Source: Bacillus sp. SA1-12
GTDB taxonomy: Bacteria > Bacillota > Bacilli > Bacillales > Bacillaceae
Length of the DNA stretch: 64,000 nt
Assembly: GCF_000981385.1 (NCBI RefSeq)
Contig: NZ_LATZ01000004.1
Span: 62,001-126,000 of the forward strand
Direction: 5' to 3'
Part shown: positions 52,043 to 60,631 of the stretch, piece by piece
Position numbering within the stretch: the stretch's first letter is position 1
How the letters are laid out: each line of letters opens with the position of its first letter
The notes under the pieces: model-generated
What the model was told of the DNA's origin: nothing
What the model saw: the letters and a program-made list of their open reading frames with translations, nothing else
Database searches by the model: none
Translations under genes and position numbers: made by a program

Positions 52043-55000
52043 TTACATTTCCAATGTTTCTACATGGCTTTCACTTTCAGACTTTAGTCTCTGCTTTTTA
52101 GCTTTTTTAAAATGTAGAAGCTCATATATAACCGGAATGACAACAAGTGTTAGAAGTGTTGCTACACTCAATCCGCCTATAACAACAACAGCTAAGCTGG
52201 CAGATACTAAATTACCCATTTCAGCTTCTTTAAATAATAATGGAAGCATCGCCGAAATTGTTGCTACAGCAGTCATTAAGATTGGACGCATTCTAATGGA
52301 AGCTGCCTCGACGATAGCGTCGCGAATAATCATTGTTTTTTCATTTTGCTTCACGCGATCCAATAGAACAATCGCGTTTGTTACAACAATCCCAATTAAC
52401 ATCAATGCTCCCAATAATGCCGTAACATCAACAGTTATTCCGCTGATCATAATCCCTGCTATCGCTCCAATCGCGGCAAGCGGCAAAGAAAAGAGAATCG
52501 CAATTGGTGCTCGGATGGTTTTAAAGGTGATCACCATAATTAGGAACACGATCCCAATTGAAGCAAGCATCGTCATAAATAAATCTTGAAAGTCGTTTGC
52601 TTGATCTACACTTGCCCCTCCGACAAGTACTTCCATATTTTTAGGAATCTCTATTCCTTCAGTCGTTTTATCACCAAAAATACGCTTATTAATTTCCGTG
52701 GAAATGTCCGATAGTTTTTCCGGATCAACAGTTGCTGTTACCCTGACATATTGATCCCCATCCTTATGGAACGTGCTGGTAGGTTCTTCTGTCTGCTTTA
52801 ATTCCGCTACTTCTGCTATTGTTGTCATACCATTAGCTGTCATAATCGGAACATTTGATAATTCTTTTTCTGAATCCGGATTAAATAACGGTTCTAGCAT
52901 AACCGTAGTTTGCATCCCGTTCAGTTCAACGGTACCGAGCGGTGTTTTATTCAGCATGACAGCAGCTTGTTGTGCCACTTGGTCAGCTTTTGCATTAGTG
53001 GAATCAACTATAAAGGAATAAACAGCTTTTGTCTCCTCTTGGTTGGAACTCACCTTCTCAATTCCTTCAATATCCTTTATCTCTGCTTCCACTTCTTCTG
53101 ATAATGTGATAAGTCCTTCAACATCATCACCGATTAGATCAATTGTTATAGAAGTAGAGCCTCCACCCATCATTGTCGCTTCAGTAGCCTCTAGTGTTGC
53201 ATCCTTGTAGACATCTTTTTGCGTATGAATTGTGTCAACAAAGGCTTCCATATCAGCATCTTCTTCTAAGATGGCCATTATTTGCGCTTGAGTTGGATTA
53301 CCGACAGCACCGTATTTTGCTGCATCCTCAGAGTTACCCAGCTGCAAATATAATGTGTCTACCCCTTCTTGCTCTAACAAATATTCTTCAAGCTTCATCG
53401 ATTCCTCTTTCACTTTTTCAATTGGTGTTTCATTTGGATAAGTTAAAGAGACAAAGACGTAATCAGCTTTGGTTTTATTGACAGAGCCTTTAGGAAGCAT
53501 AAAGTATCCTCCAACCGAGCTGACAAATAAAAGCAATGCTGTTACAAGCACCACCCATTTATGATTTAATGACCAGGTGAGCATTTTGGCAAAACGCGGG
53601 GATGGTTTGTGCTCTTTTATTTTCGCTTTCTTAAGCAAGCCGGCACTCATAACAGGTACAACTGTAATGGCCACAATTAAAGAAGCCAACAGAGAATAAG
53701 TGATTGTTAATGCGAATGGAAGCAAGAAATCCTGCAGGCTTCCGCTTAATAACCCCATTGGTAAAAATACAGCCACCGTTGTAAGGGATGAAGATGTAAT
53801 CGCCGAGCCAACTTCCTTTGTGGCATCCATGACCATATTGATCGTGAATTTTTCATTTTGTGCTCTTCTAAAAATATTTTCAATTACAACAATGCTGTCA
53901 TCTACAAGACGTCCTACCGCAACGGCAACTCCGCCTAATGTTAATATATTTAATGTAACACCAGACTGGTTGAGCAGGAATAAAGTAAACCCTAAAGAAA
54001 GCGGAATCGATACAATTGTGATTAAAGTGGAACGAAGATTGCGTAAGAACACCATGATGACAATGGTTGCAAATAATGCACCTAATAATACTTCTTTAAT
54101 CATACTGTGGACAGAAGATTCAACCGAATCAGCTGAGGCTAAAACAACAGTCGTTTCAAGATTGTCATACTTTTCATTTATTTCCTGTGACGCTTTTTCC
54201 GCTTCCTTGCTTATCGTTACCGCGTTAGAATGTCCATCCTTTGTTATGACAAAAATTAAGGCATCCTTCCCATTCACTCGTGTAAGATTGTTCTCTTGTT
54301 TTGTTACATTAATCGTTGCCAGATCCTTAAGAGGTATGTTTGGAAGTACTTCCATTTCTCTTAGTTTTTCAATCGAATTTAAATCTCCTACAACCTTAAT
54401 ATTAGCCGTTTTCCCATCGACCGTTTTTTCTCCGACTGCCGTTGCCATATTTTGACCTTGAAGCAATGGCATAATATACTCAATGGAAACTTGCTTTGCA
54501 GCCATCTTCTTTTCATCTAAATCAACCGATACATACGAAGGAATGGTCCCATTTGTTTGGATGGATGATACACCAGCAATATCTTTGAAATACGGAACAA
54601 TTTCATCTTTCGCATACTGAATCGTTTCCGAATTTATTCCTTCATCAAATGTTAACGCAATGTAGGAAACAGGTATCATGGATGTGTTCAATTGGACGAT
54701 ATTTGGCTTCATCACATTTTCGGGTAATGTTACATTCGCTAAAGCTTCTTCAATCTCCCGCTTCGCTTCCTTCTTATCTATACTTGACTCAAAGTGAATA
54801 TCGACGGATGAGTAACCCTCACCTGTTGTTGAAAACACATTCGTCTTCCCATTTACACTATCAACGGCATTTTCAATGGGGGACGTGACTTGCTCCTCCA
54901 TCATGCTTGCGTCTAATCCCTCACCCATGACGACGACTGAAATAAACGGTTGGTCAGCAGAGGGCAAAAATTCCATCGGCAACCGAAAATAACTTAGAAC

Positions 55001-55078
55001 CCCCAACACAAGAATCAGCATTGACATAATTGCAATTGCAGCTTTGTTCTTAAACGACCATTTCGTAAGCCAAGACAT
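52043..55078 (-). CDS. RND-family efflux transporter (SwrC/AcrB-type)
   Basis: 1011-residue proton-driven exporter. One N-terminal helix (AAIAIMSMLILVLGVLSYFRL), a large extracytoplasmic loop, helices 2-6 (GGVAVAVGRLVDDSIVVIEN with the essential paired aspartates in helix 4), a second loop, and helices 7-12 (GALMLIGIVVTNAIVLLDRV). It is related to SwrC (YerP) of Bacillus subtilis, which exports surfactin and lipid-like compounds. No membrane-fusion protein gene is adjacent, as usual in Gram-positives. The start at 55078 has AAGGAG 8 nt upstream. It is alone on its transcript, and no regulator adjoins it. Confidence 0.93.
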   Translation of the reverse strand: MSWLTKWSFKNKAAIAIMSMLILVLGVLSYFRLPMEFLPSADQPFISVVVMGEGLDASMMEEQVTSPIENAVDSVNGKTNVFSTTGEGYSSVDIHFESSIDKKEAKREIEEALANVTLPENVMKPNIVQLNTSMIPVSYIALTFDEGINSETIQYAKDEIVPYFKDIAGVSSIQTNGTIPSYVSVDLDEKKMAAKQVSIEYIMPLLQGQNMATAVGEKTVDGKTANIKVVGDLNSIEKLREMEVLPNIPLKDLATINVTKQENNLTRVNGKDALIFVITKDGHSNAVTISKEAEKASQEINEKYDNLETTVVLASADSVESSVHSMIKEVLLGALFATIVIMVFLRNLRSTLITIVSIPLSLGFTLFLLNQSGVTLNILTLGGVAVAVGRLVDDSIVVIENIFRRAQNEKFTINMVMDATKEVGSAITSSSLTTVAVFLPMGLLSGSLQDFLLPFALTITYSLLASLIVAITVVPVMSAGLLKKAKIKEHKPSPRFAKMLTWSLNHKWVVLVTALLLFVSSVGGYFMLPKGSVNKTKADYVFVSLTYPNETPIEKVKEESMKLEEYLLEQEGVDTLYLQLGNSEDAAKYGAVGNPTQAQIMAILEEDADMEAFVDTIHTQKDVYKDATLEATEATMMGGGSTSITIDLIGDDVEGLITLSEEVEAEIKDIEGIEKVSSNQEETKAVYSFIVDSTNAKADQVAQQAAVMLNKTPLGTVELNGMQTTVMLEPLFNPDSEKELSNVPIMTANGMTTIAEVAELKQTEEPTSTFHKDGDQYVRVTATVDPEKLSDISTEINKRIFGDKTTEGIEIPKNMEVLVGGASVDQANDFQDLFMTMLASIGIVFLIMVITFKTIRAPIAILFSLPLAAIGAIAGIMISGITVDVTALLGALMLIGIVVTNAIVLLDRVKQNEKTMIIRDAIVEAASIRMRPILMTAVATISAMLPLLFKEAEMGNLVSASLAVVVIGGLSVATLLTLVVIPVIYELLHFKKAKKQRLKSESESHVETLEM

Positions 55079-55532
55079 ATTACAGACTCCTTCCAATTTT
55101 CATTTTCTTTAAAGTTGTTTTTCTCCATTCTCGATGCAGGATAAATTTCATATAAGCGACTAATTACTACAGTCATCATTCTAATAGCAAAAAGTGGAAG
55201 AGTTAAATGACTTAAGGTGTAAAACTCTCTAAGGCTAGAGACGTATATTAAACAGAACTGTTTTTTGTAAACGTTTCATTGGATTTCCTATTATTAAAGT
55301 GGGACTAAGACAATCGGAGATAGACCGGTTCCCCTTTATGGAGCAAGTCTATTAGAAAAGAATTTTTTATATAGAGCAGACCATAGCACATGGGGCTCTG
55401 AACCATCTGCGAAAAGCGAGTGCCTGAAGCGAAATCAACAACAAGTTTAAGAGTGCCTTATTTTAAAAGGAAGGTTTATTATTTGAGGGAGCTGTTGTAC
55501 ACAAACTTGTTCTAATAAAGAGATATAAAAAC
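55079..55532. other. Gene-free region upstream of the RND exporter
   Basis: No coding region is supported in about 450 bp. It must hold the exporter promoter. GCGAAAAGCGAGTGCCTGAAGCG near 55415 faintly resembles the GCGC-rich repeat words elsewhere in the window, otherwise I see nothing. Confidence 0.4.
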
Positions 55533-55587
55533 AAAATAGGGCTGTCTCAAGTTTGCGGGATGGTTAAAACCCTATTGAGACAGCCCC
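55533..55587 (-). terminator. Terminator of the small acetyltransferase gene
   Basis: Stem GGGCTGTCTCAA / TTGAGACAGCCC with a 24-nt loop; the minus strand continues TATTTTGTTTTT. Same GGCTGTCTCAA arm as terminators at 16740 and 27440. Confidence 0.88.
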
Positions 55588-55596
55588 TACATTCCT

Positions 55597-56001
55597 CTAG
55601 CTTTTTCTACTTATTTTATAACCATTGTCAATTTTGTCAAAGCCGATTTTCGGATAATATTCCATTGCTTCCTGTGAAGCTAACAGGATTAATGACACCT
55701 GCTCTCCCAGCTCTTCCCTTAACAAGTGGACAAGCTCCTTACCAATTCCGCTTTTTTGAATGCTCCGATCAACTGCAAGATCTGATAAATAGCAGCAATA
55801 GCTAAAATCAGTAATTGCACGTGCTACGCCGACTAAACGACCTTCATCCCGGGCAGTGATAATAATGTCGGCCTGCTCAATCATTTTTTGCAGCCGCGGA
55901 AGATCGTGGACAGGCCGTATTATACCAGAGGCTTTAAATAATTCTGACAGCTCCTCAGCATGGACGGTGTCATTTACTTTATATTGTACTTTTAAAGTCA
56001 T
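55597..56001 (-). CDS. GNAT-family acetyltransferase
   Basis: 134-residue acetyltransferase. ITARDEGRLVGVARAITDFSYCC leads into the acetyl-CoA motif LAVDRSIQKSGIGKELVHLL, and YYPKIGFDKIDNGYKI ends the domain. This compact type often acetylates small molecules or protein N-termini; the substrate is unknown. GAAGGAG lies 6 nt before the ATG. It stands alone. Confidence 0.85.
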   Translation of the reverse strand: MTLKVQYKVNDTVHAEELSELFKASGIIRPVHDLPRLQKMIEQADIIITARDEGRLVGVARAITDFSYCCYLSDLAVDRSIQKSGIGKELVHLLREELGEQVSLILLASQEAMEYYPKIGFDKIDNGYKISRKS

Positions 56002-56080
56002 AGTGATTCTCCTTCCTCCATCTAGAAAATTATGTAAATATGTAAGTTAAACTATATCGTATTTTAATAGAGGAGTCATC

Positions 56081-56106
56081 AAAAAAAGGACAGGAAAATC
56101 CTGCCC
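56081..56106 (-). terminator. Terminator of the aromatic-acid transporter gene
   Basis: Stem GGACAGGA / TCCTGCCC (one G-U pair) followed on the minus strand by seven T. Confidence 0.8.
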
Positions 56107-56179
56107 ACATTAATTCTTTCCTTTTTATATATTTTCATACTATTAGCTAATATCAAACACACCAATGAAAAAAATTTTC

Positions 56180-57529
56180 TCAACTCACATTGATCCGATT
56201 AGAATCCATATTCCTATCACTTTCATTTGAATAAGCAAATCGCCTTGGCACTATTGCTAACGCAACAGCTGCGATTAAACCAGGAATAGCGAATGCAATG
56301 AAATTTAAGTGAATCGGCATACTAACCGATAAGAGGAAACCTCCTAAGAGCGGTCCCAGCATACCGCCAATTCGGCCGATGCCGGAAGCCATTCCTAAAG
56401 CTGTAGACCTGATATTTTGCGGGTAGTACTGGGATACATAGGCTTGCACAATATTTTGAGCTCCGATAGTAGCAGCGCCTGCAATGGCTACTAATACGTA
56501 AATAACAAATGGATTTCCCCCAAAACCAAGTAAGGTCAAGGAAATTGCGCCTGAAGCATACATTGGAACAAGCATCTTTTTCGAGCCGTATTTATCACAA
56601 AGTCGACCGATTATAAGGGTCCCAATAATTGCACCACCTTGTAAGGCGATAAGAAAAGCTAAGCTTGAATTCAACCCGTACCCCGCTTCAATCATCAACT
56701 TAGGAAGCCATGTGTTTAAACCATACACCATTAATAAACAACTAAAAAAAGCAATCCAAAACATTACCGTACTTAAAGCGCGATTTTCCTTAAATAAACC
56801 TACAATCGGAACCTTAATTTCTGTTGTTTTTATTTCCACAATCTCATCATGTATCGTAAATGTTGATCCAGGACTCACCTTGGAAAGAATCGAGATTAAT
56901 TCTTCTTTTCTGCCTGTTCTAATTAGGTGGCTCGCTGTTTCTGGCAATTGCTTATAGGTCAAAGGCAGAAATAATAAAGGCAGTCCAGCAATCCAAAAGA
57001 TAGACTCCCAGCCAAATGCCGGCATCAAATAGATTCCTAGTAAAGGGGCAAGTATCCCTCCGATTGAATAGCCGCATAATACGATGGAGACGATCATGCT
57101 TTTCATAGATTTAGGAGCATAATCCGTTAACAAGGCAATGATGTTAGGCATGATACCGCCAAGTCCTAAGCCTGCCAAAAAGCGAAAAGTAGAGAAAAGC
57201 GTCGGAGTCTCAGCAAAGCCACATAAGAATGTAAATAAACTAAAAAATATCATGGTGATGACAATAACATTTTTCCTTCCAAGCCGGTCAGCCAATGTTC
57301 CAAAAAATATCGCACCAAACATCATGCCAAATAGTCCATAGCTGCCCATTGCCCCTGCTTCTACTGCAGTAAGACCCCATTGATCGATCAGAACTGGTAC
57401 AACAGTTCCGTAGACGACCAGGTCATATCCATCAAACGCAATAATCAAAAAACTCCAGATAAGCAACCGTAAATGAAAGCGGTTAAATTCACTTGCAGCA
57501 ATAACTTCTGTTGAATGAATGTAAGCCAA
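56180..57529 (-). CDS. MFS aromatic-acid:H+ symporter
   Basis: 449-residue twelve-helix transporter of the AAHS family (BenK/PcaK/GenK relatives). FDGYDLVVYGTVVPVLIDQW in helix 1 carries the family's DGxD motif, GTLADRLGRKNVIV is the loop 2-3 motif, and GRLCDKYGSKKMLVP the loop 8-9 repeat. Substrate is likely 3-hydroxybenzoate or gentisate, given the catabolic genes to the right. The start is a TTG at 57529 with AAAGGGGGA 7 nt upstream. It is transcribed from a region carrying the same motif as the catabolic promoter, so it is probably under the IclR regulator. Confidence 0.9.
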   Translation of the reverse strand: MAYIHSTEVIAASEFNRFHLRLLIWSFLIIAFDGYDLVVYGTVVPVLIDQWGLTAVEAGAMGSYGLFGMMFGAIFFGTLADRLGRKNVIVITMIFFSLFTFLCGFAETPTLFSTFRFLAGLGLGGIMPNIIALLTDYAPKSMKSMIVSIVLCGYSIGGILAPLLGIYLMPAFGWESIFWIAGLPLLFLPLTYKQLPETASHLIRTGRKEELISILSKVSPGSTFTIHDEIVEIKTTEIKVPIVGLFKENRALSTVMFWIAFFSCLLMVYGLNTWLPKLMIEAGYGLNSSLAFLIALQGGAIIGTLIIGRLCDKYGSKKMLVPMYASGAISLTLLGFGGNPFVIYVLVAIAGAATIGAQNIVQAYVSQYYPQNIRSTALGMASGIGRIGGMLGPLLGGFLLSVSMPIHLNFIAFAIPGLIAAVALAIVPRRFAYSNESDRNMDSNRINVS

Positions 57530-57589
57530 ATTTTCTCCCCCTTTAGTTTTACTATAAAATGTTAACGCTTACTCGTTACTTTTTATCTA

Positions 57590-57613
57590 TATAGTTAATT
57601 TAGTTCTCTATTT
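57590..57613. promoter_or_regulatory. Candidate IclR-regulator site, transporter copy
   Basis: On the minus strand it begins AAATAGAGAACTAA and matches the site at 58760-58783 at 21 of 24 positions. It lies about 60 bp upstream of the transporter start codon. Confidence 0.65.
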
Positions 57614-57704
57614 GTGATTATAACAAGCGCATTACGTGTTTTCAATACAGAAAAATTTATTATTTTTAGTTTTCTGACTATAAAAGTTATTTAGCCATAA
57701 ACAT

Positions 57705-57732
57705 AAAAAAGCGGGAATATCCCGCTTTTTTA
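57705..57732 (-). terminator. Terminator of the iclR-type gene
   Basis: Stem AAAAAAGCGGGA / TCCCGCTTTTTT with a short loop; T-runs on both strands. Confidence 0.88.
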
Positions 57733-57755
57733 TGAATTCCTCTTAAATTTTCCCT

Positions 57756-58526
57756 TTACTCTATATCTGATTGATAACCAAACCCTTCAGATATCTCTTT
57801 ACTCATTTTCAATAGATATCTGCTAAGCTCCGCTTCTTCATTATGAGGTATTTTCTCGGAAAAGCCGACAATTGTCACTGCCCCAAGAAGTTTCTTTTTG
57901 TAATTAAAGATTGGGAACGCAACGGAAGATATGGATGAAACCAGCGGCTCCCTGGCAAATGAAATTTCTTTTTGCTGAATGGATTTACATTCTTCTTTAA
58001 GTTGATTAACTTTTTCTAAAGGAATTTCCTTTAATTCTTTTTCTTTCCATTCATGAATAATCTGCTCATCCATGAAAGCCATAAATACTTTACCTGTAGC
58101 TGATAGAATGGGTAGTAACGTCCCCATTTGAGCTCCTATATTATACCCTCGGTTAGTATTAAACTCTCTAACAATCATTGGCCCATTATGTGTCCAACTG
58201 GAATATAAAACGGTGCTTAAACTTTTCCCGTTGATTTCAACCAAGTAAGGTGTAATCCTATCCACAACATTTTCTTGATCTACAGCAGCCATTCCATATT
58301 CTATCAGCTTACTTCCAAGTACATAGGCACCTGATTCTTTATCACGATAAAGAATTCCTAGCTGAGTGAAGGTATTAAGATATTTATACAGATTGCTTTT
58401 TGTAATTTTAGTTAAATCATGGATATCAGAAAATTTCAGCGGCCTTCCTTGTTTAGCCATTAAATCCACGATACCCATGCCTATTTGTAATGATTGAATG
58501 GTTGTTCCTTTCTTCGTGCCTTCCAT
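57756..58526 (-). CDS. IclR-family regulator of the aromatic pathway
   Basis: 256-residue regulator. The N-terminal winged helix (IQSLQIGMGIVDLMAKQGRP, FSDIHDLTKITKSNLYKYLN) is followed by the effector domain (LPILSATGKVFMAFMDEQII; SSVAFPIFNYKKKLLGAVTI). GGAGGG lies 5 nt before the ATG. It lies between the transporter and the catabolic operon and is divergent from the latter. A palindromic motif occurs in front of both, so this protein is the likely pathway regulator, with an aromatic acid or gentisate as effector. Whether it activates or represses cannot be read from the sequence. Confidence 0.9.
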   Translation of the reverse strand: MEGTKKGTTIQSLQIGMGIVDLMAKQGRPLKFSDIHDLTKITKSNLYKYLNTFTQLGILYRDKESGAYVLGSKLIEYGMAAVDQENVVDRITPYLVEINGKSLSTVLYSSWTHNGPMIVREFNTNRGYNIGAQMGTLLPILSATGKVFMAFMDEQIIHEWKEKELKEIPLEKVNQLKEECKSIQQKEISFAREPLVSSISSVAFPIFNYKKKLLGAVTIVGFSEKIPHNEEAELSRYLLKMSKEISEGFGYQSDIE

Positions 58527-58759
58527 TGTAACCCTCCTATATAAAAAGGTTAAGCCTCTCTTAACCTCCTATCAATAATTTTAGCATTATCGTGACCTAT
58601 ATCCCATTAGAAAGAATATGATGATGAAAATATCTCAAGTTAAACTTGTCCAAATATCATGTTAAAAGAATGCACTATGTTGAGCTTTTCTGAAATTTTC
58701 AGATGATTATTTTTTTTAATAATATTGACAATCTAAATAAAATAAATTAAGTTTTATAT

Positions 58760-58783
58760 AAATAGAGAACTAAGTTATCTAAA
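58760..58783. promoter_or_regulatory. Candidate IclR-regulator site, catabolic operon copy
   Basis: Contains the imperfect palindrome TAGAGAACT-A-AGTTATCTA (one mismatch between arms). The 24-bp block starting AAATAGAGAACTAA recurs inverted at 57590-57613. It lies 38 bp before the YciI start codon, downstream of a TTGACA at 58725-58730. Confidence 0.68.
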
Positions 58784-58820
58784 ATGATAATTTTTAATCT
58801 CCAAAAAATGAGGTGATGAA

Positions 58821-59075
58821 ATGAAGAAATTTTTAGTACTGATTGAAAGAAAGCCATCTTTTACAGGGAACTTTATTCAAGGCCATCGTGAATTTTTGCA
58901 AAATTTAAGGGAAACGAATGGCTTGTTTACTGCAGGCGGATTTGAAGATCAATCTGGAGGAGCCTATGTTCTTTTAGCAGATTCGTTTGAAGAAGCAAGA
59001 TCAATGATGAACAGAGATCCAATGAATCAAGAAAATGAAGCCGTTTACAAGATTAAAGAATGGAATGCTGTATAA
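58821..59075 (+). CDS. YciI-like protein of the gentisate operon
   Basis: 84-residue ferredoxin-like-fold protein of the YciI family (KKFLVLIERKPSFTG at the N-terminus, NGLFTAGGFEDQSGGAYVLL, SFEEARSMMNRDPMN). The fold is shared with muconolactone isomerase. The usual YciI histidine-aspartate pair is represented by H23 and D68 (RDPM). It is the first gene of the catabolic operon, 33 nt before the hydrolase gene, with GAGGTGATG before the ATG. It may assist an isomerisation or remove a toxic intermediate; no specific reaction can be assigned. Confidence 0.82.
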   Translation: MKKFLVLIERKPSFTGNFIQGHREFLQNLRETNGLFTAGGFEDQSGGAYVLLADSFEEARSMMNRDPMNQENEAVYKIKEWNAV

Positions 59076-59108
59076 CATTAAAATTTTTAATAGAAAGGGA
59101 GTTTACAA

Positions 59109-60062
59109 ATGAAGCTAATTACATTTACTCGCGAAGGTGTTTCACGTATTGGAGCCATTACTAATGAAGAAGTCATCGATTTAAATGCTGCATATAAAGC
59201 ATTACTTGCTTCTGAAGGGAAAATTCGTGCCCGCGAAATTGCCGAAGCGTTTATTCCAGCAGATATGAATGGATTTTTGCAAGGAGGAAAAGAAAGCTTT
59301 AAACTTGCTCATAAAGCGATAGACTATGCCTTAATCAATAGAGAGGATAACGGCTATCAACTAGTTTATAAGCTTAAAGAAGTAAAAATTGAAGCACCGG
59401 TTCCGGCACCCGGAAAAATGATTTGTGTTGGTCATAATTATCGTGAACATATTTTAGAAATGAAGCGTGAACTTCCACCGTATCCGGTAGTGTTTGCGAA
59501 ATTTGCTAATACGGTGATTGGGCCTCAGGACGATATTCCCTTCTATCCAATTTCAGATCAGCTTGATTATGAAGCAGAGTTTGCATTTGTGGTCGGGAAA
59601 CGTGCAAGACATGTATCCCAAGCTGAAGCACTTGATTATGTAGCTGGATATACAATTGTTAATGATGTAACATATCGTGATCTTCAGCGCCGCACCCTTC
59701 AGTGGCTGCAAGGTAAGACCGTAGAGGGAAGCGCTCCCATGGGGCCATGGCTAATTACAGCTGACGAGCTTCAAGACCCTTCTGGATTAGAAATTGTTCT
59801 TACTGTGAATGGTGAAGAGCGTCAACGATCAAATACAGCGAATCTAGTATTCTCTGTGCAATATTTAGTTGAATTTTTATCGAATCTCATGACACTTGAG
59901 CCAGGAGATGTGATTTTGACAGGTACACCAGGCGGGGTCGGTGTGGCTCGCGACCCACAAGTTTTCTTAAAAGATGGAGACGTTGTGAAAATTGAAGTTG
60001 ATAAAATTGGCAGTCTTGAAAACCGAGTAGCACCTGTCAAAGAACCCGCGGAGGTGAAGTAA
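59109..60062 (+). CDS. Fumarylacetoacetate hydrolase-family protein (fumarylpyruvate hydrolase)
   Basis: 317-residue FAH-family enzyme. ICVGHNYREHILEM (catalytic histidine), DYEAEFAFVVGKRA (two metal-binding glutamates), NDVTYRDLQRRTLQW (third metal-binding aspartate) and VILTGTPGGVGVARDP are all present, so it should be an active Mg-dependent C-C hydrolase. In a gentisate cluster the expected substrate is 3-fumarylpyruvate, giving fumarate and pyruvate. An N-terminal domain of about 95 residues precedes the catalytic one. Its stop directly abuts the ATG of the DinB-like gene. Confidence 0.9.
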   Translation: MKLITFTREGVSRIGAITNEEVIDLNAAYKALLASEGKIRAREIAEAFIPADMNGFLQGGKESFKLAHKAIDYALINREDNGYQLVYKLKEVKIEAPVPAPGKMICVGHNYREHILEMKRELPPYPVVFAKFANTVIGPQDDIPFYPISDQLDYEAEFAFVVGKRARHVSQAEALDYVAGYTIVNDVTYRDLQRRTLQWLQGKTVEGSAPMGPWLITADELQDPSGLEIVLTVNGEERQRSNTANLVFSVQYLVEFLSNLMTLEPGDVILTGTPGGVGVARDPQVFLKDGDVVKIEVDKIGSLENRVAPVKEPAEVK

Positions 60063-60563
60063 ATGGCAACGTTAAGCCTAATTGAATCCATTCAATCTAT
60101 TCATAGCTCACTCGATAGGATCATTCAAAAAGCAAACGAACTGACTGAAGATGTTATCCGTTGGAAACCTTCTGACGAGGAATGGTCAATTATGCAAATT
60201 CTTTGCCATCTAGTGGAAGCGGTTCCTTATTGGCTAAATGAAATTGAACTGCTTCTAGAGTCTCCCGGAAAGGAATGGGGCCGCGGCTTACAAAATGTTG
60301 ACCGCTTAGCAGCTGTGATAAGTACAAAGGTTGATGGCACCCCTTTATCATCCGTCATAAAAGAGCTGGAAGAATTAAAACCGCAAGTGGAAATGACGTT
60401 AAAAAAACTAGATGATGAAACGTTATGGCTTGAAGCACCCAGCCGAAATCCTCGGTTTGGCACTAAACCGATTTCATTTATCGTTGATCATTTACTTGTT
60501 GAACATGTAGCAAAACATTTTGGCCAAATGAAGCGAAATCTAACAAAAGTTAACCAAGATTAA
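60063..60563 (+). CDS. DinB-fold protein, candidate thiol-dependent maleylpyruvate isomerase
   Basis: 166-residue four-helix DinB/YfiT-like protein. The metal-binding histidine triad is H49 (MQILCHLVEAVPYW), H148 and H152 (VEHVAKHFGQM); H143 is also close. Members include mycothiol-dependent maleylpyruvate isomerase of actinobacteria and bacillithiol transferases of Bacillus. In this operon the other steps (dioxygenase and hydrolase) are present and no glutathione-type isomerase is seen, so this is the best candidate for maleylpyruvate to fumarylpyruvate conversion, probably with bacillithiol. It starts directly at the end of the hydrolase gene. The function is inference. Confidence 0.78.
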   Translation: MATLSLIESIQSIHSSLDRIIQKANELTEDVIRWKPSDEEWSIMQILCHLVEAVPYWLNEIELLLESPGKEWGRGLQNVDRLAAVISTKVDGTPLSSVIKELEELKPQVEMTLKKLDDETLWLEAPSRNPRFGTKPISFIVDHLLVEHVAKHFGQMKRNLTKVNQD

Positions 60564-60631
60564 TCGCCTAATATAACTGGGGCCTAAGCCCCTCATATCA
60601 ATCAAAAAAATTTGAAACGGAGAAATCGAGA

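Noticed and set aside
53700-54455. A 251-codon plus-strand frame opposite the RND exporter gene
   Set aside because: It lies entirely antisense to a strongly supported coding region, has no ribosome-binding site and has the composition expected for a codon shadow.
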